DNA of 64,000 bases from Pedosphaera parvula Ellin514. Lineage in GTDB: Bacteria; Verrucomicrobiota; Verrucomicrobiia; Limisphaerales; Pedosphaeraceae. The stretch is taken from the NCBI RefSeq assembly GCF_000172555.1, contig NZ_ABOX02000015.1, forward strand, positions 62,001-126,000. The letters run 5' to 3'. Under the pieces are notes generated by a model, which worked only from the letters and a program-made list of their open reading frames with translations, did not search any database and had not been told where the DNA came from. Below, one piece after another: positions 1 to 9,061 of the stretch (its first letter is position 1; every line of letters begins with the position of its first letter). Position numbers and translations under genes: made by a program.

Positions 1-1064
1 TGCTGGAAACAGACGGCGCACGGCAAACGCCGAGGTGGGAGCAAACGAAAACCGCGCGTTTCCTTGGAGTATTGGGCGTACTGCTCTGGCGACAAGAATT
101 GGTCACTCACTCGCGGCATAGGCAGTTGCGCCACCAGCTTCTTTTGGATTTCCGCGACCTTTTCGTCCGTTAGCTGAGTGGATGCACCAGTGTTGCCCAA
201 TACAACTTTTTCCGCCGCGACATAATCGGGCACCGTCCCGTCTTCGGCGGTGGCGAGAAGAGTGTCGAATGGTTCTGACAACTGCTTCCACAAGTCCAGC
301 AATATCGGGTCCTTATTCACCAACCGCGCCAACTCGACAGCCAACCGCGTTTCCCGCTTGTCTGCGAGGCGGAGAACAGCGCTCCCATACCATTGCCGCG
401 CGGCAAAGTAATCGCTCAGTTCCAGTGACTGCGTATAGAAACTCTGCGCACGGAATTGCTCTGCCTGCAGCGGAAATCCCACCGGCATTTCCACTGTTCC
501 CGAGCCACTCCGCAGACCATCCACGATTCGCTTTGCCGATGCCCCAAGAGATTTCCTGAATTCCTCGTCTTGCAAGCCGAGGCCAACGGATGCGTAAAGG
601 ACGAGGTCTGGGTTTCCATTGTTTGCATCGCCTGCCGCAGCCATCAACCGACGGGATAAGCGAAGCAGCCTTTGGCTTTGGACTTCCTCGAGTTGTTTGA
701 CGCTTTCTTCCACCAGCACATGATATGTGTGCCAGGCTGAATCGGTGGTGATGAACGACGGCAACACACTGCCCCTCCAGTCCTGACCCGTCGGCTCGGC
801 AGTCTGGGGGCTCTTGATGTAAGGTTCAAAAATCTGGTTGAAGGCCGGGTCGGCCACCACGAAACCATTCTTCGCGAGCAGTTCCTTCGCTGCTGCGGAA
901 CCTTGGAAGGCCTGGATGTCCTTCACTTTGTCCAGATTGTACGACTCGCACCGGGCTACTTGAGGCATCAAAGCGCACAAGCTCACCGCAAGCATCGTGG
1001 ATGCTAACCATCGCATGCTGACGACGACTGCTTTCAATCCATCAGCGACATTTTTCCATTCCAT
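1..1064 (-). CDS. DUF3160 family secreted protein (5' part, runs off left edge)
   Basis: An uninterrupted minus-strand reading frame starts at ATG 1064 and is still open at base 1, giving about 354 residues with the C-terminus outside the window. The start is supported by AAAGGAGC just upstream. The first 40 residues contain a basic stretch and a hydrophobic segment (LASTMLAVSLCALMPQVARC), consistent with an export signal, possibly a lipoprotein-like Cys. The stretch around residues 95-115 (SFITTDSAWHTYHVLVEES) is the typical N-terminal block of DUF3160 proteins, which have no established reaction. An in-frame ATG at 1016 is an alternative start nearer the hydrophobic segment. Family assignment is by recognition of this block. 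Confidence 0.75.
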   Translation of the reverse strand, partial: MEWKNVADGLKAVVVSMRWLASTMLAVSLCALMPQVARCESYNLDKVKDIQAFQGSAAAKELLAKNGFVVADPAFNQIFEPYIKSPQTAEPTGQDWRGSVLPSFITTDSAWHTYHVLVEESVKQLEEVQSQRLLRLSRRLMAAAGDANNGNPDLVLYASVGLGLQDEEFRKSLGASAKRIVDGLRSGSGTVEMPVGFPLQAEQFRAQSFYTQSLELSDYFAARQWYGSAVLRLADKRETRLAVELARLVNKDPILLDLWKQLSEPFDTLLATAEDGTVPDYVAAEKVVLGNTGASTQLTDEKVAEIQKKLVAQLPMPRVSDQFLSPEQYAQYSKETRGFRLLPPRRLPCAVCFQ

Positions 1065-2346
1065 GGTGCTCCTTTGCTTCATTGCCGCGATAATAGGACT
1101 CAGGAACCGCTTGGCAAGCCTTTCGCAGCGCGGGATCGAGTGTGACAAGGCGACCCGTGAAAAAACATTGAAGCTGTTGCCCGGCAGTGCGAGCGAACCT
1201 TATTTTCTGCAATTACTGCGTTCTGTTGTTGCGGAGAAATACGGTTGCCAGCAGTTGTAACATTTTGCGAAGCTCTGAGCAAAGGACAAGCGGCATGAAT
1301 GAGGCATCCGACCAGCCTGAGAAAAAAGAAAGTTTGGAGAGTGAAAATGGGGATGCTAGGCTGCCGGATTTTGCGCCTTTTTTACGGGCAAAGCTGTCGC
1401 CCAAAAGTCGGAACCATATCCACTCAACCCGACTCAATTCACCCACGGTGGCAGCCCCTTGGAAAGCGCAAAGAAGTTGATGTAGCTTCGCAGTGCTTTC
1501 CAAGTGTTGAACTATATTGGGAACAAAATTAGCAGCGCGCTGGCCTTTTGAGAACCCTTTATTAATAAAATCCAGACGAGCACAAATCCCGGTTCAACGC
1601 CGACCGGAGATTCGAGCAGGTTTTATCGGGCGATACTTACTCCGGTACCATCTGACCGCCAGAGCACAGCGGTTGCAAACCAATTCAGGCTAATTCGCAA
1701 TAGTTCTCGCCGGGCTGACGCCCATTGCGAAAGCAGCATCGCACCCGCCGAAAAAGGCCAAAAGCGCTGCACAAATCCCGCACAGAATAATGCCAATATT
1801 ATGTGCCGCACAATTACCGCACAATGTTCCATTACCGCACAAAAGCGCACGCAAAAAACATCACATGATTTCCCATAGACGCGAATAAGCTATTGTTTTG
1901 CAATGCTATCCATGCTTTACTGTGTATTGGTAGTCGCACCAAAGCGCAACTATGAGCAACACCGAAAACACCTCTCAATTAGGTTCAAGTCCTGTCGTGG
2001 GCACCATCTCAGTAAAAACCAAGGGCTTTGCCAACTTCAAGAGATCACTTCTGAACTCGCATAAGATGCAACACCCCTTGCAGTCCGGGAAAGTGTTTTT
2101 CAGTTTTTTGTTTAAAAGTTTTCATCGGCATTCCTCCCATTTCATTTCGTTACAAGAAGGTCATTGGATGTGAGTAATCTTCGGCCCATGCCCTGCGGCC
2201 AATTCATGCCACATGATGATTGGCCGGTTATTTCTATATAGTCGGATCATGCCCACAACTCAGAGAGTCAGGTTTGTCGCCTCATGGCGTCATGCAGAGG
2301 CCTGTCCTTTGGCGTGGATAGGCAGGAATTAACCAAATAAAGCCGC
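1065..2346. other. intergenic region without a convincing gene
   Basis: Short ORFs occur here, but none has a recognisable product, codon pattern or ribosome site. The only identifiable item is a 26-base copy of a tRNA 3' end at 1981-2006. Around 1740-1860 the sequence repeats the word CCGCACA several times (for example 1777, 1805, 1817, 1833). It must also hold the promoter of the gene starting at 2347. Confidence 0.5.
1981..2006 (+). repeat. copy of tRNA-Leu 3' end (T arm, acceptor, CCA)
   Basis: The 26 bases are identical to positions 10994-11019, the T arm, 3' acceptor strand and CCA of the tRNA-Leu-like sequence at 10939-11019, in the same orientation. The bases upstream do not form the rest of a tRNA. 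Such 3'-end copies usually mark attachment sites of integrative elements; that role is inferred here. Confidence 0.7.
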
Positions 2347-5300
2347 TTGAAAACCATAATCAATCCGCAGCTGGGGCGCTTCCTCAGATTCAGTACTTTG
2401 ACCTTGGCCACGTTGGCCGTTTCACCAACCACCGTCACACAGGCTGCCGACTTTTTCTGGTCAGGCAACACGGGTACTTACAACAACGCCGCCAACTGGG
2501 GCGGTGCTATCCCTGGCGCGAGTGATAACGCCAACAATGACAACGGCGCCACCAACGTGGTGCAAATCAATCTTGGCGACCCCGATTGGACAATCTCGGA
2601 TTTGTCCCCGGGCAGCACTGATTCAACCAGCGGAGCTTTTCAGCAGAATGCCCAGACCGTAACCGCCAACGGTTGGTTTCACCTCGGCGCGGGACCCAAT
2701 TCCACCGGCTTCTACACTCTCAATGGCGGCACCTTGAACGTCTTGAATGGCCGCCTGTTTTTAGGCGAGGGCCCGGGCAGCACCAGCTATCTGACCATCA
2801 ATGGCGGCGTGCTTAACAAGGCTGGCGATGTCTTCGTTATCGCTGACGGTGGCTGGAACGGCTCCGGAGCGCGCGTCGGCACGGTGACTCAGAATGGCGG
2901 CACCGTCAATTCCAGCAGCGAAATCTGGATCGGCCAGGTCGCTCCGGGCGTCGGCTTCTACAATCTCCACGCGGGCGGCACGATCAATTCCACCAACTGG
3001 TTCGTCATTGGACGTTCCGGTGGTGAAGGCACGATGAACATGGACGGCGGTTCGATGCTGCAAGTCAGCGGTGGACAACCGGCCTTTATCGTCGCAGACG
3101 GAGGAACAGCCACGCTCAACCACAGCGGTGGCACGATCACCACAACCGCAGGCGAGTTCTGGATCGGCAATGGCGGCTCTGGGGTCGGAACCAACAACGT
3201 GAGCGGGACTGCAGTATTGAACGTAAACAACTGGCTCGCCATTGGCCGCGGCGGCACGGGCGTATTGAATCTCTCTGGCGGCTCCATCACCAAGACCGGC
3301 AACGGCAATATCGTCGTTCCTGGTTCTGGCCTCGGCATTATCAATCAGACTAACGGTTCATTCACCAGCACCAGCGGTGAAGTCTGGCTGCCTGAAAACG
3401 GCACCGGCATCTGGAACATGGAAGGCGGCACGGCCAGTATCGGAGTGCTCCGGATCTGTAACAATGGCGGCAGCGCTGGCACGCTCAACCTCGACGGCGG
3501 TTCCTTCAGCGCAGCCGAAGTCACGACCGGCAATACTGGTGGTTACAGCACCTTGAGCCTCAATGGCGGCGTATTGATCCCAACCTGGAGCAACCCAAGC
3601 TTTCTCCATGACTTGAGCCAGGTGTACGTCGGTGCGGGTGGCGCCATCTTTAATACTGCCGGCTTCGACATCATCGTCCCACAAGCTTTGATGGATAATG
3701 GCGGCGGGTTGACCAAGAACGGTGCCGGCACGCTGACGCTCACCGCTGGGAACAGTTACAGCGGTGCAACCATCGTCAACGGCGGCAAGTTGGTGACGAC
3801 CACCGCGTCCAGCACAGGTGGCGGTTACACTTTGGCGAACAACGCCGGACTCGGCGTGGTCCTTCAGTATGGCAATGCACAACTTAACGTTGCCAGCCTG
3901 ACGATGTCAGGTCCGACTGCCTCCTCGCTCGATTTCACCCTCAGCAACTTCGGCAATCCATCCGCGGCGCCAATTAATGTCTACGGTGCACTGGCTGTGA
4001 ACGGCACGGTCACCCTCAACATCGCGGATGACCTGCCTCAAGTGGGACAGTTCCCGTTGATCCAATACAGCAGCCGCACTGGCTCGGGCAACTTCGTCCT
4101 TGGTTCACTCCCGGTGGGCATTCAAGCGCACATTGCTACGAACACCTCCTCGATTGACCTCGTCATCACCAGCGCCGGCACTCCTCGTTGGGATGGCACA
4201 CTTGCAGGTGGCGTCTGGGACATTGACACTACTCTGAACTGGATTGATCAGGGAACACTGGCACCCACGACTTATCGCCAGGGAAATCCAGTGATGTTCA
4301 ACGATGCCGCCGCCGGCACAACAACGGTCACTCTCAATACCACGGTAAATCCAGGCAAAGTCACCTTCGCCAATAGTGGTCTCGCCTACACGCTCACAGG
4401 CACTGGCAAGATCAGCGGCAACACCGGCTTGATCAAGGACGGCACCGGCACGCTGACCATCGCCAATACCGGCGGCAACAACTACATCGGCTCGACCGTC
4501 ATCTCCAACGGCGTTTTGAGCGTCACCAACCTCGCCAACGGCGGCTCACCCAGTGCCATCGGCGCCTCCTCGGCAAGTCCAGCCAACTTGCTACTCGCCA
4601 ACGGCATGTTGAGTTACGCTGGACCATCCACCTCGATTAATCGTGGCTACACTATCTCAGGCATCGCCGGTGGGATTGACACTGAGAACAACCTCACATT
4701 AAGCGGTATTGCGATGGCAAATCCAGGCAGCGCGTTCATCAAGGCGGGTCCGGCTCAACTTACCTACGCTACTGTTGGCAGCAACGCACTTTCCGGGAGC
4801 TCTTCACCCGGGTATCTCGTGCAAAACGGCACAGTGTTCTTCGATGGTTCCAATGGTGGACAGACTAACACAATTCAAGGTGCGCTGGGCGTCGTCGGAC
4901 TGCCAGGAATTGATGCTGCAGTGGTCTTGACCAACAGCACCTTGATTGTTAACGGTGCCATTGAATTAGGCAACACCAACAGCGCCACAGGCACCCTGAC
5001 CATCAAGAACGGTGCCGTGCTGAGTGAGCAAGGAAGCCCCATGGCCCTTGGCGATGGTGGCGGAGCTCCGAGCACAGGGCTGGTCAACCAAACCGGTGGC
5101 ACACTTGAATCGGCCGGTGAACTTTGGCTCGGCCAAGGCGTGTCCGGGATTGGTGCCTACAACCTGAGTGGAGGTGTCATCAATCTCCACAACTGGCTTG
5201 CGATCGGTCGCCGCGGTGGGAACGGCACGTTTACCATGACGGGCGGAACTTTCAACAAGAATGCAAACGGCAACTTTATCATTGGTACAGGTGGCGCTGG

Positions 5301-6828
5301 CAGTTATGGCCTGCTGCAACAGAGCGGCGGCACAATCAACTCACAGAACGAATACTGGCTGGCTGAAAATAGTGGCACTGAAGCAACCAACAACATCAGC
5401 GGCAGTGCTGTGCTCAACTTGAGCAACTGGATGTCAATCGGTCGAGGTGGCCACGGCGTCATCAACTTCTCCGGAGGTACGATTAACAAGACTGGTGGTG
5501 GAAACTTTATCGTCGGTGACGGCGGTAATGGCTATTTCAACCAGACCGGCGGCACGCTCACGTCGGCCAACGACTTGTGGATTGGCCAGTCGGGAAGCGG
5601 CACCGGCCAATATGACTTAAGCGCCGGTTCGGTTACCATTAACGGCTGGTTGGCAGTGGGTCGCGAAGGTGGCACCGGAACATTGAACATCAGTGGCGGA
5701 TCGATGACCAAGGGTGGTAGTGGTGGCAACATCTCCATCGCCCACGGCGGAGGCACTGGCACCATCAACCAGACCGGTGGTGCGTTTGCGAGCACGGTCG
5801 GCGAGACATGGATTGGCGAAGATTCAAACACGGGTACGTGGAATCTGAGTGGTGGCACGGCGACCTTCGGCATGGTTCACCTGGCACAAAATGCCAGCGC
5901 ATCGGGTGTTGTTAACCTGAACGGTGGCACGTTCACTGCGACTGAGTTGACCACTGGTAATACCGGTGCCACCAGCACTCTGAACCTCAACGGCGGCACC
6001 CTGGCTGCAGGCGCCAATAACACAAACTTCCTGCATGACATCACTGCGGCAAATGTCCTGGCTGGCGGTGCCGTCATCGACAGCGGCACGAGTGTGATCG
6101 GCGTCAGTCAAGCCTTGCTCGATGGTGGTGCCAATGGCGGTCTGACGAAGAAGGGCACTGGCACACTGCGGTTGAACGGAGTCAACACTTACACCGGCCA
6201 AACTTTGGTGACGGCCGGTGCATTGGGTGGCTCGGGAACAATCGCCGGTCCGGTGAACGTTGCTTCCGGCGCGACACTTGCCCCGGGCGCTCCCATTGGA
6301 ACGCTGACCATTAACAACGCGCTGACCTTGTCAGCGGGCAGTTCGACACTGATGGAAATCAGCCTGGATGGAGGCGTGACCACGCAAGACCAGGTGGCAG
6401 GGTTGAGCGCAGTGACCTACGCTGGTTCGTTGGTAGTCACCAATGCTGGCACCAACGCATTCGTTAGCGGCAGCGTCTTCAAGCTGTTCAACTCCTCTAC
6501 TGCGGGCAGCGGCAACTTCACTTCGGTTACCATCCTGCCGGTCGGCACGGGCACGTTCAATCCCGCCACGGGTGAGTTGACTGTCACTTCATCCGCTCCT
6601 CCAGTGGTAAATCCGATCAAGGTTTCCGGTGGCAACCTGATCTTCACCGGCACTGGTGGCACTCCTGGCGGCAGTTATACATGGCTCACCTCCATCAACG
6701 TGGCGGCACCGTTGTCAACCTGGACGACGAACACCGTCGGTGTGTTTAGCGGCACCGGCACGTTCTCGAATGCCATCCCAATCGTGACATCCGAGGCCAC
6801 CCGGTTCTTCCAGTTGAAAACGCCGTAA
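2347..6828 (+). CDS. secreted autotransporter-type beta-strand repeat protein
   Basis: 1493 residues starting at TTG 2347. Residues 1-36 look like a signal peptide ending TVTQAADF. The rest is Gly/Asn/Thr-rich and built of short beta-helix-like units of the form LSGG-x-I-x-N-x-WLAIGRGG-x-G. At least three autotransporter-associated beta-strand repeats are visible: GGLTKNGAGTLTLTAGNSYS near 458, GLIKDGTGTLTIA near 695 and GGLTKKGTGTLRLNGVNTYT near 1260. Residues about 110-470 and 870-1290 resemble each other, suggesting an internal duplication. No C-terminal autotransporter barrel is seen; the end (SEATRFFQLKTP) resembles the tail of the gene ending at 44524. Likely a surface or secreted adhesin-like protein. 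The start is weak, as no good ribosome site is seen. Confidence 0.8.
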   Translation: MKTIINPQLGRFLRFSTLTLATLAVSPTTVTQAADFFWSGNTGTYNNAANWGGAIPGASDNANNDNGATNVVQINLGDPDWTISDLSPGSTDSTSGAFQQNAQTVTANGWFHLGAGPNSTGFYTLNGGTLNVLNGRLFLGEGPGSTSYLTINGGVLNKAGDVFVIADGGWNGSGARVGTVTQNGGTVNSSSEIWIGQVAPGVGFYNLHAGGTINSTNWFVIGRSGGEGTMNMDGGSMLQVSGGQPAFIVADGGTATLNHSGGTITTTAGEFWIGNGGSGVGTNNVSGTAVLNVNNWLAIGRGGTGVLNLSGGSITKTGNGNIVVPGSGLGIINQTNGSFTSTSGEVWLPENGTGIWNMEGGTASIGVLRICNNGGSAGTLNLDGGSFSAAEVTTGNTGGYSTLSLNGGVLIPTWSNPSFLHDLSQVYVGAGGAIFNTAGFDIIVPQALMDNGGGLTKNGAGTLTLTAGNSYSGATIVNGGKLVTTTASSTGGGYTLANNAGLGVVLQYGNAQLNVASLTMSGPTASSLDFTLSNFGNPSAAPINVYGALAVNGTVTLNIADDLPQVGQFPLIQYSSRTGSGNFVLGSLPVGIQAHIATNTSSIDLVITSAGTPRWDGTLAGGVWDIDTTLNWIDQGTLAPTTYRQGNPVMFNDAAAGTTTVTLNTTVNPGKVTFANSGLAYTLTGTGKISGNTGLIKDGTGTLTIANTGGNNYIGSTVISNGVLSVTNLANGGSPSAIGASSASPANLLLANGMLSYAGPSTSINRGYTISGIAGGIDTENNLTLSGIAMANPGSAFIKAGPAQLTYATVGSNALSGSSSPGYLVQNGTVFFDGSNGGQTNTIQGALGVVGLPGIDAAVVLTNSTLIVNGAIELGNTNSATGTLTIKNGAVLSEQGSPMALGDGGGAPSTGLVNQTGGTLESAGELWLGQGVSGIGAYNLSGGVINLHNWLAIGRRGGNGTFTMTGGTFNKNANGNFIIGTGGAGSYGLLQQSGGTINSQNEYWLAENSGTEATNNISGSAVLNLSNWMSIGRGGHGVINFSGGTINKTGGGNFIVGDGGNGYFNQTGGTLTSANDLWIGQSGSGTGQYDLSAGSVTINGWLAVGREGGTGTLNISGGSMTKGGSGGNISIAHGGGTGTINQTGGAFASTVGETWIGEDSNTGTWNLSGGTATFGMVHLAQNASASGVVNLNGGTFTATELTTGNTGATSTLNLNGGTLAAGANNTNFLHDITAANVLAGGAVIDSGTSVIGVSQALLDGGANGGLTKKGTGTLRLNGVNTYTGQTLVTAGALGGSGTIAGPVNVASGATLAPGAPIGTLTINNALTLSAGSSTLMEISLDGGVTTQDQVAGLSAVTYAGSLVVTNAGTNAFVSGSVFKLFNSSTAGSGNFTSVTILPVGTGTFNPATGELTVTSSAPPVVNPIKVSGGNLIFTGTGGTPGGSYTWLTSINVAAPLSTWTTNTVGVFSGTGTFSNAIPIVTSEATRFFQLKTP

Positions 6829-6846
6829 TTGGTTCCTGGTTTACTC

Positions 6847-6881
6847 AAGCCCTGAGCGTCGCGTGACGTTCAGGGCTTTTT
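6847..6881 (+). terminator. rho-independent terminator
   Basis: AAGCCCTGAGCGTC and GACGTTCAGGGCTT form a 14-bp stem with one mismatch around a 4-base loop, followed by a run of T. It lies 19 bases after the stop of the repeat protein gene. Confidence 0.8.
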
Positions 6882-6949
6882 GATTTCAGGGGATGATCCA
6901 TTTGGAGGTTCTTGTCAGCAAAATGCACCGTTGTCGGAACTACACAAGG

Positions 6950-7173
6950 AGGCATTAAACGCTTGATTCCGGGTATTGGCGGTGACATGGTTTTGAGCAA
7001 GCGCCGTGAGGAATCGTTCCCATTTGAGTTCGCTTGGGCAAGTGAGGCGGCAGTGTTTGAAGATAATTGCAGTATCACCTGAGCCAGCCGCAGTAAATCT
7101 GTTTGGTGTTCAATGCAGGATGCTTTCGCCGAATGACAGCTGACAATGTTTTCATTGCCTGAGCGGTAGTCAT
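6950..7173 (-). pseudogene. intI: integron integrase 5' fragment (head A)
   Basis: Reading leftward from ATG 7173, the frame gives MTTAQAMKTLSAVIRRKH followed by PALNTKQIYCGWL, matching the N-terminal SAM-like DNA-binding domain of integron integrases (compare the LRTEQAYVHW region of IntI1). A frameshift after the Trp moves the remaining match into another frame, where LAQNHVTANTRNQAFNA can be read. Homology stops near 6950, about residue 75 of a family of roughly 320, so no catalytic residue is left. It lies on the opposite strand to the following cassette, as intI normally does. Confidence 0.75.
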
Positions 7174-7248
7174 GGGGTGATATTGCACTCGAAAAATGGT
7201 TCATATTTTGGAATGATTGCGACACGTGTCGCATATTGATTGTTGGGC
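7174..7248 (+). other. attI-like site of head A
   Basis: The block between the intI start and the core box GTTGGGC (7242-7248) contains a degenerate CGAA-N6-TTCA element (7190-7203) and the perfect palindrome TGCGACACGTGTCGCA (7218-7233). The same arrangement follows three other intI fragments in this window. Its position next to the intI 5' end and before the first cassette is that of attI. Confidence 0.65.
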
Positions 7249-7274
7249 TCTAAGAAACCTCCGAAATTAAAAAC

Positions 7275-7664
7275 ATGAGAAACTACCTCGTAACGGTAGC
7301 CAGCCTTACGGCCTGCTTGGCTCTCTGCGTCTCTTGCCGGACGAACGCGCCAAAGCTAGCTCCCCACTCCGATGGCCAGGTGGTCCACTCGAGCAAGTCC
7401 GGTGAGACCTCCATTACAACCCTGCTCGATACGCTCAACGCGACGAACCGCACCGAGTTGCCGGGCGGGACACAGCTCTTCTACTTCACCTTCGAGGGCC
7501 ATCAGGGCGGCAAAGATTTCTATACCGTCGGCATTCGCTATCCGCTCGGCCGGCCTGATGAGGTTGCTGTGACGCGACGGGTTGCGTATGACGGCAAGCG
7601 CGTCGAGGTATCGCTGGGAGAGGACGACACAGTAGTCATAGAGCCTCGGAAAGGCGCAAAATAA
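7275..7664 (+). CDS. cassette gene: small putative lipoprotein
   Basis: 129 residues. The N-terminus (MRNYLVTVASLTACLALCVSC) is a lipoprotein signal with a lipobox-like LCVSC, so Cys21 is the likely lipidated residue. The rest is a soluble periplasmic-type domain with no family I recognise; residues about 70-125 alternate beta-like segments (LFYFTFEGHQGG, FYTVGIRYPLG). It is the first cassette after head A, starts 26 bases after the core box and ends 1 base before an attC-like R box (GCCCAAC). No function proposed. Confidence 0.7.
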   Translation: MRNYLVTVASLTACLALCVSCRTNAPKLAPHSDGQVVHSSKSGETSITTLLDTLNATNRTELPGGTQLFYFTFEGHQGGKDFYTVGIRYPLGRPDEVAVTRRVAYDGKRVEVSLGEDDTVVIEPRKGAK

Positions 7665-7665
7665 A

Positions 7666-7832
7666 GCCCAACCACCGCGTGCAGGCGACGCCGGATTGCG
7701 CCTTGCTGTTTATCGTTGCTCAGGTATTCGGTGGAGGCTAGTGGCAGGACATTTGGCATTGATCCTTGGTTTGAAACCCAACGAGCCTCTGGGTGAGACA
7801 GCATTGGGGCCAGCCATCACACATAAAGCAGG
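7666..7832 (+). other. truncated attC left half and junk DNA
   Basis: GCCCAAC at 7666-7672 follows the preceding stop and begins an attC-like sequence (CCACCGCGTGCAGGCGACGCC) that is lost after about 40 bases. The next 120 bases match nothing else recognised, then the intI fragment of head B begins. Confidence 0.45.
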
Positions 7833-8022
7833 TGGTGGTGACATGGTTTTGAGCAAGCGCCGTGAGGAATTGTTCCCGTTTGAGTTCGCCGGGTATGTGA
7901 GGCGGCAGTGTTTGAAAATCACTGCAGTGTCGCTGGAGGCAGTCGCAGTAAATCTGTCCGGTGTTCAATGCGAGATGCTTTCGCCGAATGACAGCTGAAG
8001 ATGTTTTCAGCGCGGTAGTCAT
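7833..8022 (-). pseudogene. intI: integron integrase 5' fragment (head B)
   Basis: Leftward from ATG 8022 the frame stays open through MTTALKTSSAVIRRKHLALN, TGQIYCDCLQRHCSDFQTLP and PHIPGELKREQFLTALAQNH, the best preserved N-terminal integrase sequence in the window. It covers about 65 residues of the DNA-binding domain; after VTTT it runs into unrelated sequence. A conserved Trp at the end of the YxxW motif is Cys here. The catalytic domain is absent, so the product cannot be an active recombinase. Confidence 0.8.
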
Positions 8023-8097
8023 GGGGCGATACAGTACTCGAAATATTGTTCGTATATTGGAATTATTGCGACACGCGTCGCCTATTGTTTGTTAGGC
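8023..8097 (+). other. attI-like site of head B
   Basis: Contains CGAAATATTGTTCG (8039-8052), the interrupted palindrome TGCGACACGCGTCGC (8067-8081) and the core box GTTAGGC (8091-8097), in the same order and spacing as in heads A, C and F. Confidence 0.7.
8039..8052. promoter_or_regulatory. candidate LexA-type operator before intI
   Basis: CGAAATATTGTTCG reads CGAA-N6-TTCG and starts 17 bases upstream of the intI start codon at 8022. It resembles the CGAAC-N4-GTTCG LexA box known from Gram-positive bacteria, and LexA control of intI is established in other integrons. LexA binding in this lineage is an inference. Confidence 0.4.
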
Positions 8098-8166
8098 GTT
8101 ATCACCACTCGCGAATGATCTTAAAGTATGCAAGTATGATGAAACCAAAGATCAAAGGAGACAAAT

Positions 8167-8847
8167 ATGCCAAAGACAAAAAAGAGTATCGTATTCTGCC
8201 ATGGGCTCTGGGCCGATGGCTCGTGCTTCAGTAAGCTGATCGTTCCCCTGCAGGCGGAGGGCTATGAATGTATTGCGGCGCAGTACGGCTTGAACACAAC
8301 GGCGGAGGATGTTGCCGCAGCGAAAGAAACGATAGGCCGGGTAAGTGGTCCCGTTATCCTCGTCGGCCACTCCTACGGCGGAAGTGTCATTACCGGCGCC
8401 GGAACCGACGATCGTGTTGTCGGACTGGTTTACATCGCCGCGCTCGCGCCGGATGCCGATGAAACATCTCAGACGCAGCAGGCTAAGTTTCCGGGGACCG
8501 ACGTCTTTTCCCAAATAGAAGTCGTGGATGGACGTATCTGGCTGCGGCCGGAGGGCACAAAGTACTTCTGCGGCGACCTCTCGGAGGAAGAGCAGAAGCT
8601 CGTTTGGGCGACCCAGGGCGCGCCGAAACCCGACCTATTCGAGGCGAAAGTCGGGGGTACTGCCTGGAAGTCGAAGCCGAGCTGGTACATCGTCGCCAAG
8701 AAGGACCATACGGTGCATCCCGATCTAGAGCGAGCCATGGCAGAGCGCATGGGCGCGACTACCTATGAGGTTGCCAGCAGCCACGTGCCAATGCTTTCCC
8801 AGCCAGGCTTCGTGCTCGACGTGATCCGGAAGGCCGCAGGCGCCTAA
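8167..8847 (+). CDS. cassette gene: alpha/beta hydrolase
   Basis: 226 residues of the AB hydrolase (esterase/salicylate-binding-protein-like) type. The oxyanion region is FCHGLWADGS near residue 12, the nucleophile elbow is GHSYGG (Ser near residue 65), and a C-terminal SSHVPMLSQP carries the likely catalytic His, with Asp in KKDHTVHPD. No signal peptide, so probably cytoplasmic. Substrate unknown. ATG 8167 is preceded by AAAGGAG at good spacing, so the cassette carries its own ribosome site. It is the first cassette after head B; its stop overlaps the R box of the next attC. Confidence 0.85.
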   Translation: MPKTKKSIVFCHGLWADGSCFSKLIVPLQAEGYECIAAQYGLNTTAEDVAAAKETIGRVSGPVILVGHSYGGSVITGAGTDDRVVGLVYIAALAPDADETSQTQQAKFPGTDVFSQIEVVDGRIWLRPEGTKYFCGDLSEEEQKLVWATQGAPKPDLFEAKVGGTAWKSKPSWYIVAKKDHTVHPDLERAMAERMGATTYEVASSHVPMLSQPGFVLDVIRKAAGA

Positions 8848-9047
8848 CCAAGCGCGAGCCTGTGTGAAAACTCAGGAAAACAGCAGTAGCCGGATCCATT
8901 TGCAATGAGTTACAAGATTGTATCAACGACTTACAAAAGCGGTTTGGAGTTTTCACACGGGCTCGCGCTGCAGCGAACGGCGGCATCGCATCACTGTTGC
9001 AATCGGCGAGCCTTGTGGCCGCCGTCGCTGAGCTTGGGTCGTTAGGC
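8842..9047 (+). other. attC site interrupted by a small inverted-repeat element
   Basis: GCCTAAC (8842-8848) and GTTAGGC (9041-9047) bound the site. Removing 8854-8966 restores a 93-base attC of the main type in this array: CAGCGAACGGCGGC pairs with GCCGCCGTCGCTG with one unpaired A, the extrahelical base expected in attC. Confidence 0.85.
8854..8966. mobile_element. 113-bp MITE-like insertion inside attC
   Basis: The ends GCGAGCCTGTGTGAAAACTC and GAGTTTTCACACGGGCTCGC are inverted repeats with 19 of 20 positions matching. The interior codes for nothing. A related end (GAGGCTGTGTGAAAACTC) occurs at 53626 at the equivalent place in another attC. Non-autonomous; no transposase for it is in the window. 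Confidence 0.75.
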
Positions 9048-9061
9048 GTTTCTCGTGCACC

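Noticed and set aside
1740-1860. Replication origin suggested by repeated CCGCACA
   Set aside because: No DnaA-box cluster, AT-rich unwinding region or replication gene is nearby.
1952-2173. 73-residue ORF upstream of the long repeat protein
   Set aside because: It reads through a tRNA 3' fragment, with no ribosome site and no recognisable product.
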